From Heliocidaris tuberculata (taxonomy: Eukaryota > Echinodermata > Echinoidea > Camarodonta > Echinometridae): 64,000 bases of DNA. Below, piece by piece: positions 24,641 to 39,600 of the stretch. Below the pieces are notes generated by a model. It was not told where the DNA came from. It did not search any database and worked only from the letters and a program-made list of their open reading frames with translations. Location of the stretch: positions 24,063,030 to 24,127,029 of the forward strand of contig CM046836.1 of NCBI GenBank assembly GCA_025618425.1, in the 5' to 3' direction. The translations under genes and the position numbers were made by a program. The stretch's first letter is position 1. Every line of letters begins with the position of its first letter.

Positions 24641-27600
24641 CAAAACAACAACAACAACAAAATTCATCCCCATCAGGGGCCCAATAGGGCCACCCTGGGC
24701 ACTGTCATGAGATCAGTGGCGTGCGCGTGCAAGAAAAGTACAAAGAGTAAAATCCAGAATTCTATGGAACTGCAGTACCTCACATGCACAACACGATGTC
24801 AACGAAGCTGAAGGGGGCTTTAGTCTGTACCACCTACTCGCAGTACAGTGTACAGTAGAATAATAGGTCTGTGCATGATAATAACGCGATAACATGGCTT
24901 TTTTTTTTTTACCCCAGCCCCGTTTTGCAGGTATCAAAATGTTTATGGTACACATGTACGTGACTTGAAAAATTTCAAGTCAAGTCATAAGTATTTTGTC
25001 ACAAGTACAAGTAAAGTCGCAAGTATTTTGTTGCAAGTCCAAGTCAAGTCGCAAGTCATTCAAGCATGTAGCAAGTCAAGTCGCAAGTAAGCAAAATAGT
25101 GACTAGAGTCGCGACTCGAGTCCAAGTCGAATGACTTGAGTCACCAACTATATTAGATATAGTCTCATGTTGTTTTCCATGTATCAAATGATGTTTGTAC
25201 GAAATCATTGGTGAATTTTACAGTAAATATATGTAAGGAATGCTAAATCATGGCAATATACTGCCCTACGCTTGGACCTTTCCACACCGACAGCTCCCCG
25301 CACAACCATTTTGAGGCTTTGCATGGAGATTGCATGTGTGTCACTGTGTGTAAGTTATGAACTTTATGATCTTTAAAAAAATTTCCTTTGTATATTGTAC
25401 TACTGGAATAATTTGATACATTTAATAGGTAATAAGCAATTATGTGAACAGAGTATACATGTATATATCAGACTCCAGACTGTGTTACTGAGTTTTATTT
25501 TGTCAATACATGAAAAAACAAGTGAATGAGTAAATTACGCAATGCGTAATAAATGTCCCCGCCGGAAGTGCAGATCTGTGGAAATTAACTAGCCTGAACC
25601 TTAAAACTTCAGTGAAAAACTTTAGCGAATAAAATAATAATGTTACTGCATGCAAAAGAAGAGAATACCAACAATGCATGTATACAGTACAACTGAAATA
25701 TAAAACATGAAAACATTATGAACCTTCAGCCATTTTGAATAAATTGGCAAATTCTGTGTAGAAGTTTGGAAGCCCCCACCCAGCCCTATCAGATAAAACA
25801 ATCGGAATCAAAATCCTATGTGAAATAGAGGAGAAGTAGCATTTTTCGTCAATTTTGAATAAATTTGCATAAATTTGCATAATTAATGAATTTCAAAATT
25901 CTGTGTAGAAGTTTGGAAGCCCCCACCCAGCCCTATCAGATAAAACAATCGGAATCAAAATCCGATGTGAAATAGAGAAGTAGCATTTTTCGTCAATTTT
26001 GAATAAATTTGCATAAATTTGCATAATTAATGAATTTCAAAATTCTGTGTAGAAGTTTGGAAGCCCCCACCCTGCCCTATCAGATAAAACAATCGGAATC
26101 AAAATCCGATGTGAAATAGAGGAGAAGTAGCATTTTTCGTCAATTTTGAATAAATTTGCATAAATTTGCATAATTAATGAATTTCAAAATTCTGTGTAGA
26201 GGTTTGGAAGCCCCCACCCAGCCCTATCAGATAAAACAATCGGAATCAAAATCCGATGTGAAATAGAGGAGAAGTGGCATTTTTCGTCAATTTTGAATAA
26301 ATTTGCATAAATTTGCATAATTAATGAATTTCAAAATTCTGTGTAGAAGTTTGGAAGCCCCCACCCAGCCCTATCAAATAAAACAATCGGAATCAAAATC
26401 CGATGTGAAATAGAGGAGAAGTAGCATTTTTCGTCAATTTTGAATAAATTTGCATAAATTTGCATAATTAATGAATTTCAAAATTCTGTGTAGAAGTTTG
26501 GTAGCCCCCACCCAGCCCTATCAGATAAAACAATCGGAATCAAAATCGGCCAAGAAATGACGGAGAAGTAGCATTTTCTAACATTTGAGCACACACGGAC
26601 AGACGGACGGACGGACGGACGGACGGACACACACACACACGCACACACGTACGGAGCCCGTTTCATAGTCCCCTCGCGAACTTCGTTCGGCGGGGACAAA
26701 AAAATGAATAAATGAATGAATGTGAATATATATGCATATTTTGATTAATCAAAAAGATTGGTTGCTAAATGTAAACAGATATGAACGATAATCAAGTTTT
26801 CACAACACTTAACAACTGACTGGATATTACAACTGCCTACAGGTATCAAAACAAACTTGTATCCTCCTCCTCTAAATACAGAAGACAATGATTGCCAGTC
26901 CTGAGGCTCGTAGGGCATCAACTTGGTTTTGAATGTACACACAAACTCCTGGCTGCAAGGTCAGTGATTCAAGCCAATGTGTTCCATCTCTGAATATTTC
27001 AAATATGATTTATCCAACCCTCTCACTACTCTGCTCATAAAATAATTTTCATCAAGCATGTTTCTGTGAACATATATCTACCAAAGGATGCTCTGTCTCC
27101 ACAAAAAATACAAGATTCCCCCCCCCCCCCTTTATCTCTTCTTATTTATTTTTTTGTTTAATTCAACAATCAACATTTTTTCTGACCCCAATAAATTCAA
27201 CTCACATAGATGTACATACATGTATGTATCTCTATAATCCTCTCTTTTCAAACACTGTTTGTATATTTCATGAGCGGTCCATCATACAAAGAGACGGTAA
27301 GGATTGTTACTTTACAAAAACTATACCAATATCACATTCAGTCCTATCCATAAACAACTACACTGTAACCCATATTTCATCCTTTATCTGTATTCCTATG
27401 TTCCAAAAGATTGAGAGAAAAAAACAACAATACATGTATATCACAAGCCCAAACTGAGCTATCCAAAGGACTAGCACATACCCAATTGAGTGTCAGAACA
27501 TAGGGATGTCTTTAAATGAGGCTATCACCCCCTCCCCCTCCCCCCCCCCCCCCCTCCCCCCTCCCCCCCCCCCCCCCCCCCCCCCTCCCCCCCTCCCCCC

Positions 27601-30600
27601 TCCCCCCCCCCCTCCCCCCCTCCCCCCCCCTCCCCCCTCCCCCCCCCCCCTCCCCCCCCCCCCCCCCAATTCCATGTACCAACCTTGATGAATCTGTTGA
27701 CGACTTGAGATGTGTACTTTGGTAGGTTAGGAACCTTGCCATGTTGAATAAGACAGACCAGGATAAACTTCTTGTATGCTTCCAACATGATGTGACTCAC
27801 TGCCATAGATGGTGTTGTGATTGCCTGAAAACAGTTGAGAGTGTCCAACAAAAGCAACAATTAATCTGACTAGGTAAAGAAAAAACAACATAGAAAGTTA
27901 ATCTATAATATGATTGAGTGCCTGTGAGAAGGTGAAATAATACATTTTAGTGCAGAGATGAAAAGATTACTTGAATTCAAGATAAGAAGACACAAGAGCT
28001 GAAATACGGGAGCTGTGATATAATAGGTTGATTAAGTGAAGGATCCTATTGTAGATACAATGTGAATCTATGAGAGATAGAGGGGGTCAGAGCGGGAGAG
28101 AAGAGGAATGTGAGAGAAAAAGAGACAGACACACAAACACACAGGCAGGCAGAGAGGGAAGAAAGACAGAGAGTGAGACTGAGAGAGAGAGAAGAAGAAG
28201 AGGGAAGGAGAGAGAAAGAGGGAGTGAAGGAGAGATATACCAAGATGTACAAAACTGATGGATACAACAAGCATGAAATTAATCAAGTATGGAGGTGTAT
28301 CAAATGAATGTTGATAATACAATGTAGGACACAAATTTGGGAAAGCTAAGAATTCAGATATGAGGGCTCTATGGTAAAATGCCACATCCACTAACAAAAT
28401 CAATAATTATTATATATACATGCATATCACTATGTAAGATGTTGAAACTGCACCTGTTTATATCAATTTGACTACTCATAAATCCTAGTACAGTAGTTTC
28501 AATTCAATCAATTTCAATTTTCATGAATACAACAAAGTGCATAATCTGCCTATGCACTACAATTGGGAAATAATAATTGCAAAACACTGTCAGACATTCG
28601 TCAAAAGAGAAAGATTGGGGACTTTCACTGAAGTACATGGTGGTGCTCCCTTAAACACACCGACTCCAGGTCAAGAGGGCTAATTCTTCAATCAAAATTG
28701 GTGCCGTACTCTCCAAATGAGTTCATATCATCCATATACATGTACATGTATGTCGAATGAACAGTTAGGGGAGGTGGGGGGATACTCAGACTCCTCTCAG
28801 GAGTAATAATACAGATAATTTTTTTAAAGTTAAGAACCAGTTAGTTCTGGAAAGTTGAGATGAACTCTTCAAAGGAAAAATCCACTTATACATTATGTAC
28901 TTGTAAATTAGTAAATTATTATCTACATGTATCTTCTGTTGAAATTTGAAGGAAAAAAAATTACACTGAACTGCGTAACGTGGGTCACCAACTTTATCCA
29001 AAAATGGAGTAATGATTAACTCTACAAGTACATTGATCACATAGGTTTAAAGGCACTTATAATCCTTGAGGTCTGGGAATGTCATAACATAAACTTCAAA
29101 GATTCAAACCAAACATACTCTGAATGTTCACGACTAGAGGACCGCCAAATAAATTTGGCAGAAAATGTATGATATCTGGGAAGTGAGCAAAGATAGATAA
29201 GCAAATTGCGCTGTTGTCTCAAATGCATTTTCGAAAGTAGAATATGTGGGTTCAGTGAATAGGATTTTCCACAAGTGTTTGCTAGTTTGTTTTATATTTT
29301 GCTGATCCAAGCCACCATACTATTACTACTACACGATAAACAACAATAAACAATTCACACAAAGTGTCAGGCAATTTCTCTCAAAATACCATTCGATCAC
29401 CAGAAGTAAAAATCAGCTTGAATTGTTAAAGGGAAATCCAACCTTAATAGCAAGTTGCTTTGAAAGAAAGAGGAAAAAATCAGAGAAGCAGATTGGTGAA
29501 AGTTTGAATGAAATCGGACAAGCAATAAGAAAGTTATGAATTTTTGAAAGTTGTAATCACTATGCATATGGGAATTTCAAATAGGTAATGTCACAGTGAT
29601 GTAGTTGTGGACAACTCCCCCATTGGCTCTAACACACAAAATGACTAAAATGTCACTTTTTTTCAAAATGCATTACTCAGTAGGATCTTTTCGTTCATGA
29701 GGACCTGTAATAATATGCTATCTCCAATATATTTTAAGTACTGCCCCGAGGGTAAAGCGCCTTGAAGAAAACCGCAAATTAATGATATTTTTGTGTACGA
29801 CAAATGGGAGAGCTGTCAACAAAAATGTCACAATTGACTCACCACATTGCCAGTTTTAGATTCGCGTAGATGTAGTGATCTCATTTTTCAAACATCAATA
29901 ACTTTCTTAGTCCTTGTCCAATTTCTTTCAAACTTTCCCCATCCTGTTTTTCTTGTTTTTCTGCTTTCACATAAATCATCTTATTACCAAGGTTGGATTG
30001 CCCTTTAATGCTGGCTTGCAACTACTAGACATTTTGGCCATGGATGCCCATCTAATCTGTTTCTCACCACTTCAAAGAAGTAGCCAGCCCTGTCCCAGTT
30101 CTTGAGTGCTGTGTAGATCATCCCTCCATAGTAGTAATAGCACAAGAAATGTGTAGAGTCAAAATGGCCACCCTGGTACAATGAAAGATACAAGAGCAAG
30201 GTTGCACACATTTATGTACTGGACATTTATGGCATAAATATGTACAAAGATTTCAAATATTTTTGTTTAAGTTTTTTTCAACAAATATCAAGAAAATGTC
30301 ACAAGACACTCCTCTATTTCGGTATTTTCCTTAACATTCATATTACTTACTTACTTTAACCCTTCTGTGCGATCAAGTTTTTTGAATAACTGTCAGATGA
30401 GATTTCAAGAGTGAAATTCTGACTTACTAACCATTTTTAAGTGACAAATTGGCATGTTCCGTGCATATCAGCTTCACAATGAAGTTACCTGTCTGAGACA
30501 TTCTTAGTCTTTGAAACACATTATTCATCACACAAATTCTTGGGCCACAACACAAAAGGGGTTAACCATCTTAAAGGGAAAGTCCACCCTGAAATTAAGT

Positions 30601-33600
30601 TGATTTGAATAAAAGCAAAATGAGAGAAACAGATCAGTAAAAGTTTGAGTAAAATCCGATAAGAAATAAGAAAGATATGGATTTTTGAAGTTGTAATTAA
30701 TCAACCACACATTGGCAACTCCATGACGTGTCTTGTGAGCTCCTCTCCCATTTGCTCAGTACAGACAATTTCATAAATTTTCATTTTTTAAAGTTTCTGA
30801 TAAAGGAATAGATTTGTCTCATACAGTTTTTGTTTAAAAACATATGAGATATGGTTATATCTAAGGTGCATGTATGTTTGAATATTTTCTTTAGAGAAAA
30901 TGGAAATTAATGTGTTATGGGGGTTACAGGGCAAATGGGAGAGGAGCTTGCAAGATACGTCACAGAGTTGCCAATTTGTGTTTGATTGATAACAACTTTA
31001 AAAATTCTATCATATTTTGCTCAAACCTTCACTGATCTGTTCTTTCATTTTTCTGCTTCTTTTAACTCTTTCAGTGCGGATGGCACGTATATGTGACAGA
31101 GAGACTTGTCATTTTCATTCACCAATTGCTCGACCACAGGAAAGGTATATGGTGGTCAATGTATATCAAAATTGTGAGCATAAATCAAGCATTCTAAATA
31201 TATGATTATAATTATATGCTACCGTAGACAATTTCAGAGAAAACTGCAGATTTTAAAACAGATATTGCCTTATTTCAACATTAAATCATAGTAAACAAAT
31301 GAGAAACCAAAATATAATGGACAAAAAAAGAAACTCAAATGTAATTTTCAATCATTCTTATGCATAAAGTTGGGTAAAGTAATAATGTTTAGTATAATAA
31401 GAAATGGTAATAAATTTCCTACAACTTCTTTACACAATATTTTGTGAAATAATAGATGGTTAATAAAGTGCAGACATTTGAAAAATAAGCATTGATCACA
31501 TTTTGGTAAAATTTTGAAGAGACTGAACCCCTTGGCACAGTAAGAGTTAAAACCAACTTGTACTCAGGGTGGACTTTCCCTTTAAGTCTTGTCCTGGAGG
31601 CCACAAGGCATTAGCTCTGTGTACTTACCTCCTTGCTAATTTCTGTAATGTCTGCATCCAGGACTGGTAATGCTGGCTTCATACATTTGGCCTTCAAGCA
31701 GAGCTGATGGTAACATGTGACAGAGAAACAGACATACAATTATACGATAAAAATCACTTACAGCTTAAAGATATATGCAAAGTTTAGAAATATAAGAAAA
31801 TTAAGAGGCAAAACAAAGAATGCAAAAATAAATGTATGTATGAAAAAATGGGGAAATTAGAGGAGGGGGATTCAGAACATACAAAGAGATGGTCAATTGG
31901 ATGGGAATATTCAAAAGGACAATTAGCTTGTACTATTAACATGTTAATCCAATCAACATAAGATAGCAAACAATGAAAAAAAAACATAAATATATAAATA
32001 CATACAGAGCTGAAAAAAATAATGAAATCACTATTATTACCCTCAGGCATTCAATTCCCCTTAAAAAAAAAACTGTTCATTTAAGTAGCCACTTTATAGC
32101 TTATGTCAGAACACATGGTCAATGAAACATGCAGCAGTGTGAAGCACTAATTTTTTCTCATAGGAGGTCTTGATTGAGGATGTTTGGATCTGAATGCATT
32201 AACCCGTTGACTACTGAATGATCTAATTCCCATAGGTTTAATACAGGGACCACCCGGGTCCTGTAGGTAATGGGTTAAACAATTTTGAAGTGTTGGGTTT
32301 CCAGACTTACTGTAAAACCAGAAACTGGTTCACAAAATGTTCACAAATTTCGGGAGGGTTTCAGATTTACCAATGTTTCACGCTGCGAAACAAATGATTG
32401 CACATCTGACAGGACACTGTCTTTTGCATTTCATAAAGTTTCTCATTGTACAAATGGCTGTCATTTACAAATTGTGAGATTTTTAGAGAAGATTGTAGGA
32501 GCCCATGTGCCCGAGGCACCTGTTATTGTCGAGTCCTTCAATCCAAGGAAATATCCCAGTCAAAACCTACCTGACATAGGTCTGCATGTAACGATGTAAG
32601 CTGACCAGGATGCATCTGGATGCGTGAGATGGCGCTGTGTAGGATGGTGATACCTCGGATGGCTTGGTTCCTTTGGATTAAGCCCTTGGTAAGATGGTGA
32701 GCAAGGGATGCATCTTCAAACCAAATGGTTATAAAAGGCAAAGATGTAACATTTGAGTTGACACTTTTGAAGATTGAACGAGACAATGATTCTTAAATTA
32801 TTTTATTATTTCAAATACAATTAAAGCCAAATTTGAGTACTCACGGTGAAGGTTGATTTCAAGAAAACGTTCTTGAAGATTATTGTGAATCTTTATACGC
32901 ATGTATAACCATTAGAATTTGTATTATACTTTAAAGGGAAGGTTGAGTTCTGGAAAAGGGAAAAAATTATTTGTGAGCTTTCTCATTCTTTTTATGTTAG
33001 TTTGGAAGAACATCATAAAAGAAATGTCCCCTGAAAATGATTTCTCTTCAAATGCCGTTATATTCAAAACATGACAAGAAACAGCTGAAATGTGAAAAAA
33101 TGCCGAACATTTGTGTGTAGTCCCATATACACATTTCTATGTGCAGTTTATGTGACTTTCAGCAAGATTTAGTCAATTTCTTATCATTTTTGTGATTCCA
33201 AGACATTACAGCATACACCAATTCTTATGTGCCATGTAATCAACCTTTCCCAATTACTTTGAGACAGTTCCTTTCACAATTCAATCTCATGACCAGAACT
33301 CAACTTTATCTTTAAGCCAGCCAAATGTACACAAAAAAGTGAAAACTTGTTGAAAATACAACACGGATATGTACACATGGGACAGCGCTACAGGTCGACA
33401 ACATATGTGGCCTGGGGCCTGTTGCACAAAACTTGCGTTTGAACGCAATTCAGGAAAATCAAACCCAACTTTATTTTCAGCCAATCAAAAGTGCGCATTA
33501 AGGACTTGCGTTTGATTTTTAGGAGTTGCGATCAAACGCAAGTTTTGTGCAACAGGCCCCTGGACATAGTATAGTCCTGATATTTCATGGAATGCCTTGT

Positions 33601-36600
33601 TTATTTTGCTCATCAATCAGCAAATACACATTTCATTTCAGAATCATTTGGCAAATGCTATATTTGGTGAAATTTGTGTTGGATTTTCTTGGAATACATT
33701 TGTTGAACATTACCAGAACTCAAATAATATCTTAAATTAATTACTGTTTATCTTGTGTTGAGACTTGAGAGAGAGAGAAGAGAATGGAATAAAAAAAAAT
33801 AATAAAAAGAGTCATAAAATTATGTTCCATCAAAATGCCTTGACAAAATAGCAAGATGAGAGGATACTGTAAAACCGGAAATGGGGGGGGGGGGGGGGGG
33901 GGGGGGTAATCTATGTAGTAATCTCAAGGACTAGGCTTCCAGGCTATACTTTCATCATACATACCAACCACTAGTCATGGAAAAGGCAGACCCAGGGGGC
34001 AGCCAAAACTGCCATGGCCCTCCTATTGAGAAATCAAATTGGCGAAAAAACCCCCCCCCCCTCCCTTACCAATCCTGGATTTGCCCCTTTAAATAGATGT
34101 TACTTCAAACAGCCATGTGCACAAATCGGTTACACTTCAACTTCTCATTGTTCCAAGTTTACAAAACATTTTCAGTGTTAATGGACTTACAGCTTTCAGT
34201 CGTGAACCGGACTTGTTCTCCATTACATGTTGAGAAGAAGAGTTGAGTCTGGGAGAAGAGCGTCTCAAACTCTGTAGCTGATGGAGATGAGGCTACTTGA
34301 AATTTAACATTGCTGTGCACAGAGGAAGTTTGAGAAACAAGTATCTATTATATAATTTAGGAGTCTGTATAGAGATGACGTTTCAAACTGGAATACTAGT
34401 TTGAAAAATACAAGAATATTCTAATTCTTTGGGAAATATGAGAAACAAGTAACTACATGTATTATAAATTTACGAATCTGTGTAGAGATGACATTTCAAA
34501 CTGGAATACTAGTCTGAAAAATACAAGAATATTCTAATTCTTTGGGAAAACTTGAAGTTTTAAATAGGGGCAAATATTGATCAAACAAAGAGGTCAAACA
34601 ATACACAATAAGATGAATTTGACAAGAAAAATTCTCCTCCTGAGATGCATCCTCCATTAGCCTAAACAAGTCTCAAGTTTAACACATTAGACTGAGCAGG
34701 GCTTCTCAAGAAGAAAATATAAGTTTCAAGTTCCCTGTCTTGATTAGCCCAAGTCAAACATAAATGTGACCCTCCACCACAAAACGACCAATAAGTCATA
34801 ATGGGAGTTTCATACATATGCCACCCGTTCTGTTTTTAACGGAACCATAAAAAAGTTTTTAGAACCATAAAAAACGAAACGCTCCGATTTGGAGGAAATA
34901 GTATTTATACCACTTGGCTTTCCATAGCATCCAAGTGCTGCGAGGATTGCACTGCGCAACGTGTGTGCGGTGTGTTGCTGTGCGCCACGCTGATCTCTAT
35001 ATGTGCAGCATGTAATAATGAGCTCGCATGTGCGTATAGTGCTATGCATATCCCTCAGCCATATGCACAGCATGCATGCATTGGCTACAGTATACCATTA
35101 TGTACGTTATACGTTAGCGCTATTGCGAGTTGCTCACTGCAAGTTGAGTCCGCAGTATGTATCACATAAATAGTCGTACATGATTTGTGATTTGGTTCAA
35201 TTTCGGAAGAAAATCTGTCAAAATAAAAGCAACCATGAGCGGAACAGTGTCAGGCAGGGGCCCCGAGGTAGGCCGCAGGACCCCCTGCCAATGTGCGTTA
35301 CGTTTTCTGAATTCCAAATGCTGGCAAGTATGAAGTTTTAGAGTAAACAGCTGAAAAAGGTGGTTTGGGGTGGAAATTTTCATTTTCAGTTTTTTGTATT
35401 TCCTGAAAGTTAATCTACCATCTGACAAAATTTTGAGGTAAAATACCATGTTCAAATATGTTTTTACTCTCATTCAAAATAACCATTTTTTCCTGGACAT
35501 TCAAACTTTGTGTGTCAACTTGCTGAGATTATACTTCACATCGCTTTTCTGGTATTGCACGAAAACTATGCACTCACTGTCTGATATTCAAAATCTAACA
35601 AAACAAAGAAAAATATCTTTTCTAAAGGTATAGAAAGTTTCAACCCAATCCAATTAGTAATTCACAGCGTATGCTAGGGAGTTTTGACTCAACCTTTTGT
35701 GTGACAAACAATAAGACACAGATTAGGCGCTCTTAAATAGTCACTCTTCTATACAACCTGTTTTCTCAATTGTTTTGGTGACCCCCCCCCCCCCATTATA
35801 AAAAAAATACATGTATATTGTTGACAAATTCATTATTTTATAGGCTGTTGGCAAATCTAAAAACTGATGAGATCATTCTTTTTGTTTTTCTGTAGGTGAT
35901 CCCCCCCCCCCCCCCCCATTAAAAAAAATATATTGTTGACAAATTCATTATTTTTATAGGCTGTTGGCAAATCTAAAAAGCTGATGAGCTCATTCTTTGT
36001 TTTTAGCGAAAAAAATTGTGAAAATGCCTGCTAAATATATGTTGGCAAACTTCAAAATCTGATGACCCTTTCAGTTTTTTCCTTGTTGGAAAATTTTCAG
36101 CTACACTGTCGGCAATTTGATCAAACACAACCCCCCCCCCCCCCCCCCCAATGAAAAATGATCTAGAGAAGCCCCTGGCCCAAGTCAGCTACATGTATAA
36201 GGGGCTTTCTCTATCCAGCTGAAGCTGATGAAGTCACTTACAGGATAGCCAGGACTCCTATAGAATGAAGCTGTGGATCCAGGGTCTCGAGGACTGTATC
36301 AAGGTACGCTGCATTCTTCCTCAACAACTCCAAGCATTTGGTCACCTCTTCACAGAGCTGAGCATAATTACCTGATACAAATAAACCAGAAGAAAAACTG
36401 CTAAAGACTAAAGACAATGACATACATGTAGACTGGGGGGGGGGGGGGGGGGGGGGGGGTTAAGAGACGTTGTTGGTAATACATGTATTACTTATACAAT
36501 ACACTTCCTGGTTAATAATGATTATTATAAATAATAGGAAAGTGATATTGAAACAAAATGTTGGATTAATATTTTTGTTGTTTAATGTACTTTGGTAGTG

Positions 36601-39600
36601 TACTATTAAGCCCCTGTAAAAGGGGGATGTTTGTTACTCTAAACGACTAAGGTACATTTAGCTTAGCTAAACATTGTGGCACATAAGAACGCGGAAAAGA
36701 CGCTTATGATAAAATTATTCAAAATCAAAATTTTATTCTATAAGGACAGAACCAAATTAAAAGGATGAAGAATTAGGATTTACCTCTTTGAACAGTTTTA
36801 AGCAAAATATTAGGAAACCTTTTATTCAGCTATGTCTGATTTTAATTTTAGAAGCACAGAAAAAAAAACTGGCAATTTTCCTGTATGCGTCTTTCCTGCA
36901 TCTTTATGCACCACTGCGTTTCACTAAGCTACCTTAGAAGGAGCGTAATTTTGAAAATGATATGAATAAAGTGCCTGTCATTTGTATTGTTATCACTATT
37001 TTTTATGCCAGCTCATTCAAGTGCATGAATTGAAAAGATAAATCTCATTCTAGAAGCAAATAAAAACCACAAAAACAATTTTCCAATAATCAAATTGGCG
37101 ATTTAGCACTCAACAAAATTAAAGAAAATAAGTCCATTCTGAACTTCTGAAGCCTCATTCCAAGGCAAGTAATGTAACATTTGACATCCAAAAACAACAA
37201 AGGGAATATATATATGTTTATCTCAAAATAGTAAAAATAATATTCTTCTATGTAAAAATATTGCAAGAACATTTCAGTTGGGAAAGACGAAAAGGAAGGT
37301 CAAATCGTTCATGTTGACTCAGCACAATCACAGCAGAGCAACGACACCCACCATCATAGGCTGTGAGCCCCGTGGGGAACACTCGGGCTCAAGATCGCAG
37401 CAAAACTACATGCACATACGGGCGTTTGACCCGCCAGTGCAAGCGGTTTCTTCTCGGCGCTACTCCGGGGAATCAGAGGGATCTCTCAGGCGCCCGGTCA
37501 CAGTGTTCACTTTTCAACTTTACTTGATGGCATACGCCTTTTCCGACTTAGATTTCACAAATTCTGCTAATTCAATGATGAAAACATTGATTTGGAGGTT
37601 GAGATAATCAATATTTCTGATCGAGATGAAGTATAAATAGCAACAGATGACATCAATATTTCATTGTACCAACGTTGTCAAAGCTTCGTCGCCATTTTTT
37701 TATTCCAAAATTCCTTCATCTTCTCTTCTAGATCTAGATCTATATATGGTACCAATAATATGACCGGACAATTCTCAATTTTCAGAAAATAATCAAATTT
37801 TAATCTGGGGAAAAGAAATGTGGTTTTAAACAAATATTTATTGGCATGGTGTCACACCTAGTTTTTTGTTACAAGTTCTCAAAGACGATTTTGAGTCAGC
37901 ATAAAAATGGCGCCCTCTTTCAGTTTTGCAAGTCTCTAGTCGACTCTACAGCTGTGCCTGTGAGTCAAGTGTCATCTCTGTTTTGTCAACAAGAATAAAT
38001 TTATCTAGAAGCATGATAAGAGTCTAAGAATATTCGAATCATATATCATATAGATGTTTATTCAAACCATGCAAAATTATTTTATTTACTGACATGACCA
38101 ATCCTTGAATATGGAAATGCAGTCTGGCACCCAAGATACATATCAGACCTCAAGGAAATTGAAAAGGTTCAGAGACGTGCAACGAGGCTAATTCCATCTG
38201 TGGCTGCCTTAAACTATGGGAGCAGACTTCGAGCATTAAAGCTGCCATCTCTCCAGTACAGAATGAGGAGAGGAGACATGATCCAGACTTATAAGATAAT
38301 CCATGGTATTGACAAGGTGAACAAGGATATGTTCTTCTCAGCTGTCACTGTCGAGGCAACAAGAGGTCACCCATTCAAACTGTTTCAGAAGAGGAGCAGA
38401 TTGGATGTGAGAGCAAATGCTTTCGAACTTAGAGTGGTGAGTGACTGGAACTCTCTACCAACCGAGGTTGTCACTGCCACATCTGTAAACTCTTTTAAAG
38501 CCAGGCTAGACAAGTTCTGGTGTGATCAACAGTATTCACATCCTTGGGCAGATTAGACCACACCTGTTTTAAGTAATGTACCTCTGACACACTGACACTG
38601 TCACACTGCAATGTCATCAAGAACTCACTAATAATTGTACGAGAAGACATGTACTGGATGACAGATAGACCTGGAAACTCGGCTGCAGACTTCTGCATAT
38701 TTCCAGTACATCCGGTAATAAGGTAATAAGGTAATGACTGATGATCTCACATGTGATGTCAATGACAATGACAAAATGAATAGGCAGTGTATACAGCCAC
38801 ACGCATGTGTCTCTACGCACGGTGGATATAGCCACACGTGTGTGGCTGTATCCACCGTGCGGCCGGAGGATACAGCCACATGCGTCTAAAAGTCTCTGCA
38901 ACACTTAGACTCTGCACAGCGCATTGGCACATAGCAAATGCGTAGCATGCACGAGCGATGTGTATATTTATGCAACGGTACATGTTGCAAAACTTCATCA
39001 TGAAGGTTTTTATCTCTTGAATTTCACTGACATACAAACAATATTTTGACTTCATTGTCATCAGGTGGCAATGAAGTAAAAGTATTGTTTGTATATTTTT
39101 CTATGTCAGTGAATTTCAAGAGATAAAACCTTCATGATGAAGTTTTGCAACATGTACCGTTGCATAAATACATGTATACACGTTGCTCATGCTATGCACT
39201 TGCTACGTGCCGCGCCGCTGCGCAGAGTCTAAAGCCCCGTCTTAACAGACACTTTTTAAAACGCCTCGACCGGGTTGATACCGGGTTAGATTTCTTTACC
39301 CCTTCCTGTTAAGCCGCTCCTACTGAGGTGTTGACCGGAATCTACCCAGTATAATTTTGCCAAAATTTGACTAGGTCCAACGAGGGTAAAATCACGACTC
39401 AACCCCTGCTAATTCCGGACAGCCATTCTGTTAAGCCCCTCTCGGGCACTCATAGCGACTTTACTATACTTCGTGTGTAGACTCTAGGCAGTCATCCACC
39501 TCGACACTTTCAAAACACCACTGCACAAAAGTCACCAACATTCACTCATAATCGGCATTTAATTTACAAGAAACGACACCAACATATTCATGAAATACAA

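Noticed and set aside
25751..26590. CRISPR-like array because of regular direct repeats
   Set aside because: The units are contiguous 147-bp copies without unique spacers, inside a transposon in an animal genome.
27493..27860. Long poly-Pro and poly-Gly open frames on both strands
   Set aside because: They are translations of a C-rich tract; only the COPS3 exon 27,684-27,824 in this stretch is real coding sequence.
28046..28403. Leu/Ser and Arg/Glu rich frames
   Set aside because: Arise from the GA repeat.
37278..37607. 109-codon frame in COPS3 intron 1
   Set aside because: Starts at TTG, no recognisable motif, no splice evidence.
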